Assembly: GCA_043775055.1 (NCBI GenBank) | Contig: JAYVSU010000044.1 | Location: 1-20,212 of the forward strand | DNA length: 20,212 nt | From: Aalborgiella sp043775055 | Lineage (GTDB): Bacteria > Pseudomonadota > Gammaproteobacteria > Burkholderiales > Burkholderiaceae_C | Reading direction: 5' to 3' | Shown: positions 1-10,249 of the stretch, piece by piece | How positions within the stretch are numbered: position 1 is the stretch's first letter | Layout: each line of letters opens with the position of its first letter | Program-made: the position numbers and the translations under genes | The notes under the pieces: model-generated | What the model saw: the letters and a program-made list of their open reading frames with translations, nothing else | The model's database searches: none | Told to the model about the DNA's origin: nothing

Positions 1-55
1 ACCAGCTGCTTGATTCCTTTGTGACGTCATGAAGGTCAGTAAACCTAGGTGAGCC

Positions 56-2950
<2,895 letters not shown>

Positions 2951-2999
2951 ACAATTGACGTTAATTTAACGCTAACTTTAAGACAAGGCGGCGGAATCC

Positions 3000-4868
3000 A
3001 TGGATAACCTATTCATCAAACGCCGCACAGTCTTGCAAGCCGGCGCGGCAAGTGTGGTTGGTTTGCTGGCACAGGGCTGCACGACTTGGCCGACCCGTCA
3101 GGCGATGCCCTTGTTGGGTTTCACCGGCGTGCCCATCAGCTTGGCTGACAAGCTGACTATTCCGCCTGAATACGCCGCTCAAATCATCTACAAATGGGGC
3201 GAGCCGACAGGTGTGATGGTCAATGGCGCCGGTGCGATGCCCGCCTTCAAACCCGATGCCTCCAACAGCGCCGCAGACCAAGCCCTGCAAGCCGGCATGC
3301 ACCACGATGGCATGCACTTTTTCCCGCTCGATGCGTCCGAAAAAAGAGCCTTGCTGGTCATGAACCACGAGTACACCGACGAAGGCTTGCTACATACCGA
3401 AGGCGTCAAGGTCTGGACGGCCGAGAAAGTCCGCAAATCTCAACATGCTATGGGTGTATCGGTGATTGAAGTGGTCAAAACCGCGACGGGCTGGCAGCAA
3501 GTCTTGCCGTCACCCTACGCACGGCGCATCCACGGCAACACCGCCATGCGCATCAGTGGCCCCGCTGCTGGCGACAAACTCATGCAAACCGCAGCTAACC
3601 CCGCCGGCGACGCGGTGTTTGGCACTTTTGCCAACTGTGCCATGGGTGTCACGCCTTGGGGCACGTATTTGACCTGTGAAGAAAACTTCCACGGCTATTT
3701 TGGTGGCGCGAAAGACCAAGGCTTCAAACCCGATGCTGCGCAAACCCGCTACGGCACCCAAGCCGGTGGCGAGTGGGTGGATTGGTTCAAGTTTGACGAA
3801 CGTTTCGACATGAACAAAAACCCGAACGAGGCTAATCGCTTCGGCTGGGTGGTCGAAATCGACCCCATGGACCCGACTTCCCCCCCCATCAAGCGCACCG
3901 CCTTGGGCCGCAAACGCCAAGAAAGCGCGACCTGCACGCTCACCGCAGATGGCCGTGTGGCGGTCTACATGGGCGACGACACGCGCTTTGAGTACATCTA
4001 CAAATTCGTCAGCCGCGACAAGGTGCAAGCCGGTGGCTACAAGGCGAATGCGTCAATTTTAGACAACGGAACGCTGTATGCCGCCCGTTTTGATGCCAAT
4101 GGCAAAGGGCAATGGTTGCCTTTGGTTCACGGCATGGGCAAGCTGACGGCAGAAAACGGCTTTACCAACCAAGCCGAGGTAGTGATTAAATCGCGTCTGG
4201 CGGGTGATGCCGTTGGCGCGACCAAAATGGATCGACCCGAGTGGATAGCCGTGCATCCGCAAACCGGCGAAGTCTACGTCACGCTGACCAACAACATCCA
4301 GCGCGGCGGCAAAGACCGTCCTGACGCGGACGCGGCCAACCCACGCAACAGCAACGCGTATGGGCACATCACCCGCTGGCGCGAAGCGGGCAAAGACGCT
4401 GCAGCGACTGGTTTTGAATGGGATCATTTCGTTTTGGCGGGTGATACCGCCGCCAAAGACGCAGGAACCCGGTACCCCAGAGCCGATGACGACCAGTTTG
4501 GCGCGCCCGATGGCCTGCATTTTGACGCGGGCGGTTTGCTGTGGATACAAACCGACATCGCCGGCCAAGCCATTGGCAAAGGCGCGTATGCCAACTTGGG
4601 CAACAACGCCATGCTGTGTGCCGATTTGCAAACCGGCCGGATCAAACGCTTTTTAACGGGACCTGCGGGTTGCGAGATCACCGGCTGCGTCGTCACGCCC
4701 GACCGCAAAACCTTGTTTGTGAATATCCAACACCCCGGTGAGGCGAGTGAAGACGGCGGAGGCCGCAACAACAGCGCATGGCCCGATGGCGAGGTGGCTG
4801 GCAGCGCCCGCCCGCGCTCGGCCACCGTGGTGATTCAGCGTAAAGACGGCGGTATCGTCGGAACTTGA
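3000..4868 (+). CDS. phoX: PhoX/DUF839-family Tat-exported phosphatase
   Basis: Predicted periplasmic calcium-dependent alkaline phosphatase of the PhoX family, releasing phosphate from organic monoesters. Seen: a twin-arginine export signal (KRRTVLQAG, Arg8-Arg9) followed by a hydrophobic stretch and AQGC, an imperfect lipobox with Cys27. Family blocks include MNHEYT, TCEENFHGYFGG, RKRQESATCTL with MGDDTRFEYIYKFV, QFGAPDGLHFD and NIQHPGE near the C terminus. The length of 622 residues fits the family. The ATG at 3000 is preceded by AAGGCGGCGGA, an acceptable ribosome site. It lies 49 bases after metH; that gap holds GTTAA-T-TTAAC, a small inverted repeat, but I see no clear Pho box. An 8-base C run lies within the gene at 3880-3887. 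Use on phosphate esters is inferred from the family; some DUF839 members have no proven substrate. Confidence 0.85.
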   Translation: MDNLFIKRRTVLQAGAASVVGLLAQGCTTWPTRQAMPLLGFTGVPISLADKLTIPPEYAAQIIYKWGEPTGVMVNGAGAMPAFKPDASNSAADQALQAGMHHDGMHFFPLDASEKRALLVMNHEYTDEGLLHTEGVKVWTAEKVRKSQHAMGVSVIEVVKTATGWQQVLPSPYARRIHGNTAMRISGPAAGDKLMQTAANPAGDAVFGTFANCAMGVTPWGTYLTCEENFHGYFGGAKDQGFKPDAAQTRYGTQAGGEWVDWFKFDERFDMNKNPNEANRFGWVVEIDPMDPTSPPIKRTALGRKRQESATCTLTADGRVAVYMGDDTRFEYIYKFVSRDKVQAGGYKANASILDNGTLYAARFDANGKGQWLPLVHGMGKLTAENGFTNQAEVVIKSRLAGDAVGATKMDRPEWIAVHPQTGEVYVTLTNNIQRGGKDRPDADAANPRNSNAYGHITRWREAGKDAAATGFEWDHFVLAGDTAAKDAGTRYPRADDDQFGAPDGLHFDAGGLLWIQTDIAGQAIGKGAYANLGNNAMLCADLQTGRIKRFLTGPAGCEITGCVVTPDRKTLFVNIQHPGEASEDGGGRNNSAWPDGEVAGSARPRSATVVIQRKDGGIVGT

Positions 4869-5402
4869 TTAGACTGCTTGCGAGCTGGTCAACTTCAACC
4901 AAGCCAGCACCTGCGCCACAAGCGTGGGTAGATCTTGCGTTGCATCGACGGTCAGCACGCCCGCTTCGCCTGTGGGCGATTCCAGCGTCGCAAACTGGTT
5001 GTCGACCAAGGTCGGGGGGAAAAAATGCTCGCTGGCGCGTGCTGCCACCCGTGCAAGCGAGGTGGCTTGGCTGATTTCGAGATAGACAAAGCGCAGCTCA
5101 GGCAAACGGCCACCTAAATAGCTGCGCAAGGTGTCGCGGTAGGTTTTTTTGAGTGCCGAGCAACTCAGCACCACACCGTTTGAGTTGCTTGATTGCTCTT
5201 TGCGTAGCTGCTCGCCCAAGGTCGCCAGCCAGCCGACGCGGTCTAGGTCAGTCAAAGGCGTGCCTTGCGCCATTTTGGCTTGGTTGGCTTCGGGGTGGAA
5301 AGCATCGCCCTCCAACATGGTGCATCCCAAAGCCTGCGCCACAGCCCCCGCCAAGGTGGATTTGCCGCAACCTGAAACGCCCATGAAAACCAGTACATTC
5401 AT
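4869..5402 (-). CDS. gntK: Gluconate kinase (gluconokinase)
   Basis: Cytoplasmic kinase making 6-phosphogluconate from gluconate and ATP, feeding the Entner-Doudoroff or pentose phosphate route. Seen: a P-loop GVSGCGKST at residues 8-16, LEGDAFHP shortly after (the gluconate-binding block of this family), then LTDLDRVGWL, VLSCSALKKTYRD and HFFPPTLVDNQFATLE, all typical of GntK. I chose the ATG at 5402 (177 residues, MNVLVFMGVSG); a TTG at 5411 would add three residues. Neither has a good ribosome site. The stop codon at 4869-4871 directly abuts the phoX stop at 4866-4868 on the other strand. No gluconate transporter or Entner-Doudoroff gene is nearby, so its pathway partners are elsewhere. 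Confidence 0.92.
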   Translation of the reverse strand: MNVLVFMGVSGCGKSTLAGAVAQALGCTMLEGDAFHPEANQAKMAQGTPLTDLDRVGWLATLGEQLRKEQSSNSNGVVLSCSALKKTYRDTLRSYLGGRLPELRFVYLEISQATSLARVAARASEHFFPPTLVDNQFATLESPTGEAGVLTVDATQDLPTLVAQVLAWLKLTSSQAV

Positions 5403-5431
5403 GGGCTGCAAGGATAACGCACTTCACCGCC

Positions 5432-5459
5432 TTGCAAAACATTTACATCTGTGTATTAA
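5432..5459 (+). promoter_or_regulatory. Candidate sigma-70 promoter for the membrane sulfatase gene
   Basis: TTGCAA at 5432-5437 and TATTAA at 5454-5459 are separated by 16 bases. They lie between the start of gntK and the ATG at 5530, giving a leader of about 64 bases. This is a hand match only. Confidence 0.3.
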
Positions 5460-5529
5460 ACTTGTTGCGCACTTGCGGGTCACACTGGCTACCAGCCAGC
5501 GTCACGCTGCCCTTATCCACATCAAATCT

Positions 5530-7545
5530 ATGACCAAAAGCTCTATCCGTTCAGAAGACCCTCTGATTCCCCGCCTCCCGCTCATCGCTGGCTTCGTCAT
5601 CTTGCTCATCGCCACGCTTACCCGCGTTGGTTTGACCATATACACCGGTAAAAGCGTGGGCGCTGAGGCTGTGCCTGCGTCCCTGTGGGCAGATATTTTC
5701 CTCAAAGGCCTGTGGTTTGACCTAGCCGTAGCCAGCGTCTTGCTCGCACCCGTTTGCTTGTACGAGGCGCTGTTGCCCAACCGTTGGCGCGCCTCGGGTT
5801 GGCACAGCAAGCTGCGTTTGACGTGGTTGTGGTTGGCAATAGCCCTGTTGATTTTTGGCGCCGTGGCCGAGGCAACTTTTTGGCTGGAGTTCACCACCCG
5901 CTTCAACTTCATCGCCTTGGACTATTTGATTTACACCTCAGAAGTCATTGGCAACATTCGCGAGTCCTACCCTGTTGGGCAGATTTTGTCTGGCATTGGT
6001 GCGCTGGCTGCCGTGCTGCTGTTGGCGATTCGACCTGCCGTTAAACGAGCGGATAAAACGGGCGTGACCGTGTGGCAGCGCGTTGGTTTGGTGCTGATGG
6101 CTGCGGTCGTTGCACCCGCCATGATGTACTTGGCCAATGTCGACCAGATGGAAAAGCCCTTGCTGGCTTCCATGGAGGGTGATAGCGGCCAAAAGAACGC
6201 CTACGCCACAGAGCTGTCAGGCAACGGCCTCTTCACCATCGCCGCCGCGCAGCGCCGTAATGAGCTGGATTACGACAAGTTTTATCGCACCATCCCGCAG
6301 CCACAGGCCAACACGGCCTTGGTAGCGTTAGGCGTCAAGCGTACCTCGTTGGGCGATGCCCGCAAGACCGATTTGAGCGACGAGCCCGCCAGCAATGTCA
6401 CCCCGTTCAGCAGCAAGCCGAAAAACATCATCATGATCTCGGTCGAAAGCCTGTCTGCCGAGTTTATGGATTCGTATGGCGGGAATAAAGGCTTGACGCC
6501 CGAGCTGGACAAACTCGGCAGTGAGGGCATGAAGTTTGACCGCTTGTTTGCCACTGGCACCCGCACCGTGCGCGGTTTGGAGGCGCTCTCCCTCGGTACG
6601 CCACCCATCCCCGGCCAAGCCATTGTGCGCCGCCCCGCGCATGACCATTTGTCCACCATGGGCGAGCTGCTCAAACACCAAGGCTTCTCGACCTTCTTTT
6701 TCTACGGCGGTTTTGGCTACTTTGACAACATGAACGCCTACTATGCCGCCAACAACTACCGTGTGGTAGACCGCACCGACATCCCCAAAGACAAGGTCGG
6801 TTTTGAGAACGTTTGGGGCGTCGCCGACGAGTATTTGTTTGACCACGTGATCCGCACCTTGGACGACAAGAGCGACAAAGGCACAGGCGACAAACCCTTT
6901 TTCGCCCAAATCATGACCACTTCCAACCACCGCCCCTACACCTACCCCGCAGGCCGCATCGACATTCCCTCCCCCGGTGGGCGTGATGGCGCTGTGAAGT
7001 ACACCGACTACGCGATTGGCAAATTCATCAAAGACGCGTCTAAAAAACCGTGGTTCAAAGACACGCTCTTCGTCATCGTGGCCGACCACTGCGCCTCGGC
7101 CGCTGGCAAAACCCGCCTGCCCGTCAGCGGTTACCACATCCCGCTGATTTTCTACGCGCCAGCGCTGCTCAAACCGGCGGTGTTTGCACCCATCGTCAGC
7201 CAAATCGACATCGCCCCCACCCTCATGGAAGTGCTGGGTAAAAACGGCAGCGCCCAGTTTTACGGCCGCTCCATGTTCGACCCCGGCCCGCCGGCCGAGC
7301 GAGCCTTCATCAGCAACTACCAAGCTTTGGGCTACTTGAAGAACAATGTCTTGACGGTGCTGCTGCCCAAACAAGAGGTCGAAAGCTACCAAGTCGACCC
7401 CAAAACCTTGGCCACCACACCCGCACCGGTGGACGAAAAGCTGCGTGACGAGGCCATCGCCTACTACCAAACCGCTGCTAAAGCATTCAAAACCGGCGCG
7501 CTGACGGCACCGTTTTACCCCATTCCGGCAGATAAAAAACCTTAA
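5530..7545 (+). CDS. LtaS-like membrane sulfatase / phosphoglycerol transferase family protein
   Basis: Inner-membrane protein with a large periplasmic alkaline-phosphatase-fold domain. Seen: about five hydrophobic helices in residues 17-205, then a sulfatase domain from residue about 300. Likely metal and catalytic residues are Glu306 in SVESLS, Thr346 in TGTRTVRGLEA (the position of the nucleophile Thr in the LtaS family), Asn-His in TTSNHRPY, and Asp519-His520 in VADHCAS. Family members move phosphoglycerol or phosphoethanolamine groups onto glycans or lipids; Gram-negative members include OpgB, which modifies periplasmic glucans. The substrate cannot be told here. The reading frame is open upstream to a TTG at 5149, but that part lies opposite gntK; the ATG at 5530 (671 residues) puts the first helix at the N terminus and is preferred, though I see no clear ribosome site. 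The VOC gene follows 56 bases later. Confidence 0.85.
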   Translation: MTKSSIRSEDPLIPRLPLIAGFVILLIATLTRVGLTIYTGKSVGAEAVPASLWADIFLKGLWFDLAVASVLLAPVCLYEALLPNRWRASGWHSKLRLTWLWLAIALLIFGAVAEATFWLEFTTRFNFIALDYLIYTSEVIGNIRESYPVGQILSGIGALAAVLLLAIRPAVKRADKTGVTVWQRVGLVLMAAVVAPAMMYLANVDQMEKPLLASMEGDSGQKNAYATELSGNGLFTIAAAQRRNELDYDKFYRTIPQPQANTALVALGVKRTSLGDARKTDLSDEPASNVTPFSSKPKNIIMISVESLSAEFMDSYGGNKGLTPELDKLGSEGMKFDRLFATGTRTVRGLEALSLGTPPIPGQAIVRRPAHDHLSTMGELLKHQGFSTFFFYGGFGYFDNMNAYYAANNYRVVDRTDIPKDKVGFENVWGVADEYLFDHVIRTLDDKSDKGTGDKPFFAQIMTTSNHRPYTYPAGRIDIPSPGGRDGAVKYTDYAIGKFIKDASKKPWFKDTLFVIVADHCASAAGKTRLPVSGYHIPLIFYAPALLKPAVFAPIVSQIDIAPTLMEVLGKNGSAQFYGRSMFDPGPPAERAFISNYQALGYLKNNVLTVLLPKQEVESYQVDPKTLATTPAPVDEKLRDEAIAYYQTAAKAFKTGALTAPFYPIPADKKP

Positions 7546-7601
7546 AAGCCCTAAAAGTCGTTATAAACAACGAATCTCAACCAACATCGGGAGTCAACGC
7601 C

Positions 7602-8027
7602 ATGTCTCTGCAACCCTTTCACCTCGCCATTCCTGTCTCTGACCTTGAAGCAGCGCGGCGTTTTTACAGCGAGGTGTTTGGTTGCGAGCAAGGTCGCAGC
7701 AGTGCCCAGTGGGTCGATTTCGACTTCTTCGGCCACCAGCTCGTCATTCACCTCGCCCCCGCACAGACCGAGAAAAAAGCCCTGCACCACAACCATGTCG
7801 ACGGTCACGGCGTCCCCGTGCCGCACTTTGGCGTGGTGCTCACGTGGGATGCTTGGCACACCTTGGCTGAGCGCCTCATCGCGCTGAAAACCCAGTTTGT
7901 GATAGAGCCCGGCATCCGCTTCAAAGGCCAAGTCGGTGAGCAAGCCACCTTCTTCCTGCTCGACCCCAGCGGCAACGCGCTGGAGTTCAAAGCGTTCAAG
8001 GATATGACGCAGTTGTTTGCGAGTTGA
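7602..8027 (+). CDS. VOC-superfamily (glyoxalase/dioxygenase fold) protein
   Basis: Small cytoplasmic protein of 141 residues with the two-module vicinal-oxygen-chelate fold. Seen: FHLAIPVSDLEAARRFYSEV at the N terminus, FFGHQLVIH, a second half starting PHFGVVL, and DPSGNALEFKAF at the C terminus. His7, His75 and Glu128 are the likely metal ligands. Conserved relatives are common in Proteobacteria, but the reaction is unknown; it could be an isomerase, a lyase, a dioxygenase or a resistance protein. The ATG at 7602 follows a good GGGAG ribosome site. It may be read through from the sulfatase gene 56 bases upstream; the gap holds a short TCGTT-N6-AACGA inverted repeat but no U-rich terminator. 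Confidence 0.88.
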   Translation: MSLQPFHLAIPVSDLEAARRFYSEVFGCEQGRSSAQWVDFDFFGHQLVIHLAPAQTEKKALHHNHVDGHGVPVPHFGVVLTWDAWHTLAERLIALKTQFVIEPGIRFKGQVGEQATFFLLDPSGNALEFKAFKDMTQLFAS

Positions 8028-8057
8028 TGCTCGTATCGCCATACATCACGACATGTA

Positions 8058-8116
8058 GCTATATATTTAATAGCATGCTAGTGATTAAATACGCCGGCGG
8101 TAGCCTAAAATAGCCT
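8058..8116 (+). repeat. Short palindromic repeat, copy A
   Basis: Starts with a hairpin-forming GCTAT-N7-ATAGC, overlaps the perfect palindrome TAGCATGCTA (8071-8080), and continues through CGCCGGC to TAAAATAGCCT. It fills most of the gap between the convergent VOC and mipA-like genes and could also end transcription there. The 47 bases from ATAGC onward match copy B at 9074-9120 without gaps at 34 positions. Confidence 0.65.
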
Positions 8117-8124
8117 CTAAACCA

Positions 8125-8922
8125 CTAAAATTTATACGAAATACTCGAAAACACAGCCACTTGGTTGGGGCTCTTGGTCAAGGGGCTGTTTTTAAAGTCA
8201 CCCAGCAGCCGCGCGGCATTCAAACCGACGCCATATGTCCATTTGGGGCTGAATTGGCCAATCAGAGCAACACCGGCATTGACATCAGCCAGCCCCGCGC
8301 GGGGTTGGTAGACGGCATAGCCACTGCTGGCAGACTGGGTGCTGTTGACGCCAAAGAAGCTCTGCGCATAGGCTTGGTTGGCAAAGGCCAGGCCGATGTT
8401 GCCAGCGAGGTACATGCCCTCAGCAATCGGGTAAGCCGAGCCGGCCGCGAGGCTCAAAATCGCGCCCTTTTGGTCATTGCCAGAGCCAGCCCGCAACGCA
8501 GCCTGGAGCTTCAGCTCGCGCACAGGGCGGTAGTTGACGAAGCCGCCCAGCTCGGCATGCAGCTTGATGTCGCCCATGCCTCGCAAGGCCGCATCTGCAC
8601 TCTCGTTGCGGGCCAGTTGGGGTGACAACATCACGCCGACTTCAAGCTGGTTGTCTTTGGAGAAATTCCACCCCGCATCCCCCCGCGCCGTGATGAACCA
8701 ACCCTCTTGCGACCGCGCCGTGATGGCTGGCAACACGAGGATGCGGTTGCTGTCCGCGCCAAAGTAGCGCGGCACCGACAGCACGGCGGTGCCCAGCGTC
8801 CAGCTCGTGCCCTCCAGCGCAGGCGGCGGCAAGTCCACTGTTTGGGCATGCAGGCTGCTGGCGGCACCCAAGAGGGCGATGGCAGCTGTTAAAAAACCGA
8901 GATGCGTGGTACGAGTTTCCAT
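8125..8922 (-). CDS. MipA/OmpV-family outer-membrane protein
   Basis: Predicted outer-membrane beta-barrel of 265 residues. Seen: a signal peptide with likely cleavage after SLHA (residue 26), a mature start QTVDLPPP, TLGTAVLSVPRYFGADSNR, which resembles the opening strand of MipA/OmpV proteins, alternating aromatic beta strands throughout, a near C-terminal GVGLNAARLLGDFKNSPLT, and a terminal Phe in SSISYKF, the usual barrel-assembly signal. MipA of E. coli is proposed to link murein synthesis and hydrolysis; most homologues are of unknown function and some respond to metals or antibiotics. The ATG at 8922 has a weak TTAGG site about ten bases upstream. A perfect palindrome 40 bases upstream suggests repressor control. 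It is on the same strand as modA but 223 bases downstream of it, so probably transcribed separately. Confidence 0.82.
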   Translation of the reverse strand: METRTTHLGFLTAAIALLGAASSLHAQTVDLPPPALEGTSWTLGTAVLSVPRYFGADSNRILVLPAITARSQEGWFITARGDAGWNFSKDNQLEVGVMLSPQLARNESADAALRGMGDIKLHAELGGFVNYRPVRELKLQAALRAGSGNDQKGAILSLAAGSAYPIAEGMYLAGNIGLAFANQAYAQSFFGVNSTQSASSGYAVYQPRAGLADVNAGVALIGQFSPKWTYGVGLNAARLLGDFKNSPLTKSPNQVAVFSSISYKF

Positions 8923-8961
8923 GTGGGGCTACCTAAGTTGGAGTTGACGGTCTGTAAAAAT

Positions 8962-8974
8962 ACTACTCAGTAGT
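8962..8974. promoter_or_regulatory. Perfect 13-base palindrome, likely repressor operator for the mipA-like gene
   Basis: ACTACT-C-AGTAGT has 6-base arms around one central base, 40 bases upstream of the mipA-like ATG at 8922. The size and symmetry suit a TetR-type dimer. No regulator gene is adjacent. Confidence 0.45.
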
Positions 8975-9053
8975 CATTTTAGACTAAATAGTAATTTGAG
9001 CATATTGCTTGGCAATAGGCAGCATGAAGCTGAATTCATTGAGCAGAAAAAGT

Positions 9054-9120
9054 GCTATTCCACTACAAATTAAATAGCAAACAAATGAATAAATGAGACG
9101 GCTACAGCCAAAAACAGCCT
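9054..9120 (+). repeat. Short palindromic repeat, copy B
   Basis: GCTAT-N15-ATAGC followed by 42 bases ending AAAACAGCCT. It shares 34 of 47 positions, ungapped, with copy A from the ATAGC onward. It lies just downstream of the modA stop (9146) and upstream of the mipA-like gene; the first arm spacing is 8 bases longer than in copy A. Confidence 0.6.
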
Positions 9121-9145
9121 TAAATTGGCATAAATACGAACAGCA

Positions 9146-9964
9146 CTAAGCCGTAAACCCGAATTTGGCCAAAACCGCCCGCGCTGCTGGCGTTTGCAGG
9201 TAATCCAGCAACGCTTTGGCCGCTGGTTGTGCGTGTTTGAGCAGCACCATGCGTTGGCGCAGCGGGGCGTGCAAGCTGGACGGCAGCAGCCAATGGCGGC
9301 CGAGTTTGGCGATGTCAGGGGCGGTGGCCAAGGACAGCGCGGTGATGCCGGCTTGCGCCGCGCCGCTGGTGATGAACTGCGTGGTTTGGCTGATGTTGTC
9401 GCCCAGCACGAGCTTGGGCTGCAGTTGCTCCCACACGCCCAGTTGCTGCAAAGCCTCTTTGGCCGCGCGGCCATAGGGGGCGTGCTCAGGGTTGGCGATG
9501 GCGAATTTGCGTACGCTTTTGAGCTGCTCGGCAAACTGCTGGCGCAGCGTTTCAAAGGGCGGATTCGCTGTGGTTGGCAGCCGCCAAGATGAGTCTTTGG
9601 GCACAAACAGCGCTATCCGCCCTGTGGCGTAGTTCACGCCCCGGTCTTGCGTTAAACCGGCGTCTGCCAAGGTAAAGACAAAAGATTCATCGGCCGACAT
9701 AAACATGTCAAGCGGCAAGCCCTGCTGGATTTGCCGCGCAAAGTTACCGGATGAGCCGAATTGCAGCTCGACGCGCTGCCCCGCACCTGCAGTGCTTCGC
9801 TCAAAGCTCGCAGCCAGCTCGGTCAGCGCAAATTTCAAGTCGCTAGCTGCAGCGACGCGAATGGGCGTGATTGCGCTGCTTTGCACCCGAGTGGGCAACA
9901 GCCATGCTGCCGAGCTGGCCGCCAGCCAGTGGGTAAATGTTTGGCGCGAAATGGGTGATTTCAT
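9146..9964 (-). CDS. modA: Molybdate ABC transporter periplasmic binding protein (orphan)
   Basis: Periplasmic receptor for molybdate or tungstate, expected to deliver it to a ModBC permease. Seen: an N-terminal export signal in residues 1-31 with a hydrophobic WLAASSAAWLL core, then the ModA blocks VAAASDLKFAL, LQFGSSGNFARQI, LPLDMFMSADE, ANPEHAPYGRAAKEAL (the NPEHAPYG block is highly characteristic) and TTQFITSGAAQAGITALS. The length of 272 residues is typical. No modB or modC lies on either side: the neighbours are pckG (divergent) and the mipA-like gene. It must use a permease encoded elsewhere, or a different one. The ATG at 9964 has no obvious ribosome site. Overlapping palindromes cover bases 11-41 upstream of this start and probably control it. 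Confidence 0.88.
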   Translation of the reverse strand: MKSPISRQTFTHWLAASSAAWLLPTRVQSSAITPIRVAAASDLKFALTELAASFERSTAGAGQRVELQFGSSGNFARQIQQGLPLDMFMSADESFVFTLADAGLTQDRGVNYATGRIALFVPKDSSWRLPTTANPPFETLRQQFAEQLKSVRKFAIANPEHAPYGRAAKEALQQLGVWEQLQPKLVLGDNISQTTQFITSGAAQAGITALSLATAPDIAKLGRHWLLPSSLHAPLRQRMVLLKHAQPAAKALLDYLQTPAARAVLAKFGFTA

Positions 9965-9974
9965 GATGTGAAAG

Positions 9975-10005
9975 TATGCTGCATAACCTTATGCAAATAT
10001 TGCAT
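9975..10005. promoter_or_regulatory. Array of three overlapping TATGC/GCATA palindromes upstream of modA
   Basis: TATGC-T-GCATA (9975-9985), TGCATAA-CC-TTATGCA (9980-9995) and ATGCAA-ATA-TTGCAT (9991-10005) overlap one another. They lie 11-41 bases upstream of the modA start, where promoter and transcript start should be. They do not resemble the TATATAA-rich E. coli ModE site as I recall it. Confidence 0.5.
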
Positions 10006-10249
10006 GTAAATTACCCGTAACTGTTTGGTAACTGACAGGGGAGCTTCATAAAATCAACATCCTAGCTTAATCATCAAAGATATAGAGCGAAGATTTTAAT
10101 AAAAGAGACACATCACCAGCGCAGAGAACCAAAGAGCGGAAGCCGCGTTTTCAAAACCCCCTTGCCTGTTGACTTGCTAAATGGCCTAGCCAGTAGCCGC
10201 TGCCGCAAGACGCTTTTGAAAAAACGATTTTTAACTTTGGAGTCTCCTC
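10006..10249. promoter_or_regulatory. Divergent modA/pckG intergenic region; possible pckG promoter
   Basis: Holds TTAC-CC-GTAA (10011-10020) and two direct GTAACTG copies at 10017-10023 and 10028-10034, eleven bases apart. TTGGTA (10025-10030) and ATAAAA (10048-10053) with a 17-base gap could be a plus-strand promoter, which would give pckG a leader of about 190 bases. GGAG, part of a small GGAG-T-CTCC palindrome, is the pckG ribosome site. No open reading frame here looks real, and no riboswitch was recognised. Confidence 0.3.

Noticed and set aside
1..55. Possible 3' end of an upstream gene before metH
   Set aside because: Plus-strand frames end at stops within the first 32 bases, but too few residues are present to recognise a protein.
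5149..5529. N-terminal extension of the membrane sulfatase from a TTG
   Set aside because: The extension lies opposite gntK, is unlike a signal or membrane segment, and starts upstream of the likely promoter.
6328..7470. 380-codon minus-strand open frame opposite the sulfatase gene
   Set aside because: Val/Gly/His-rich shadow of the sulfatase domain with no recognisable motif.
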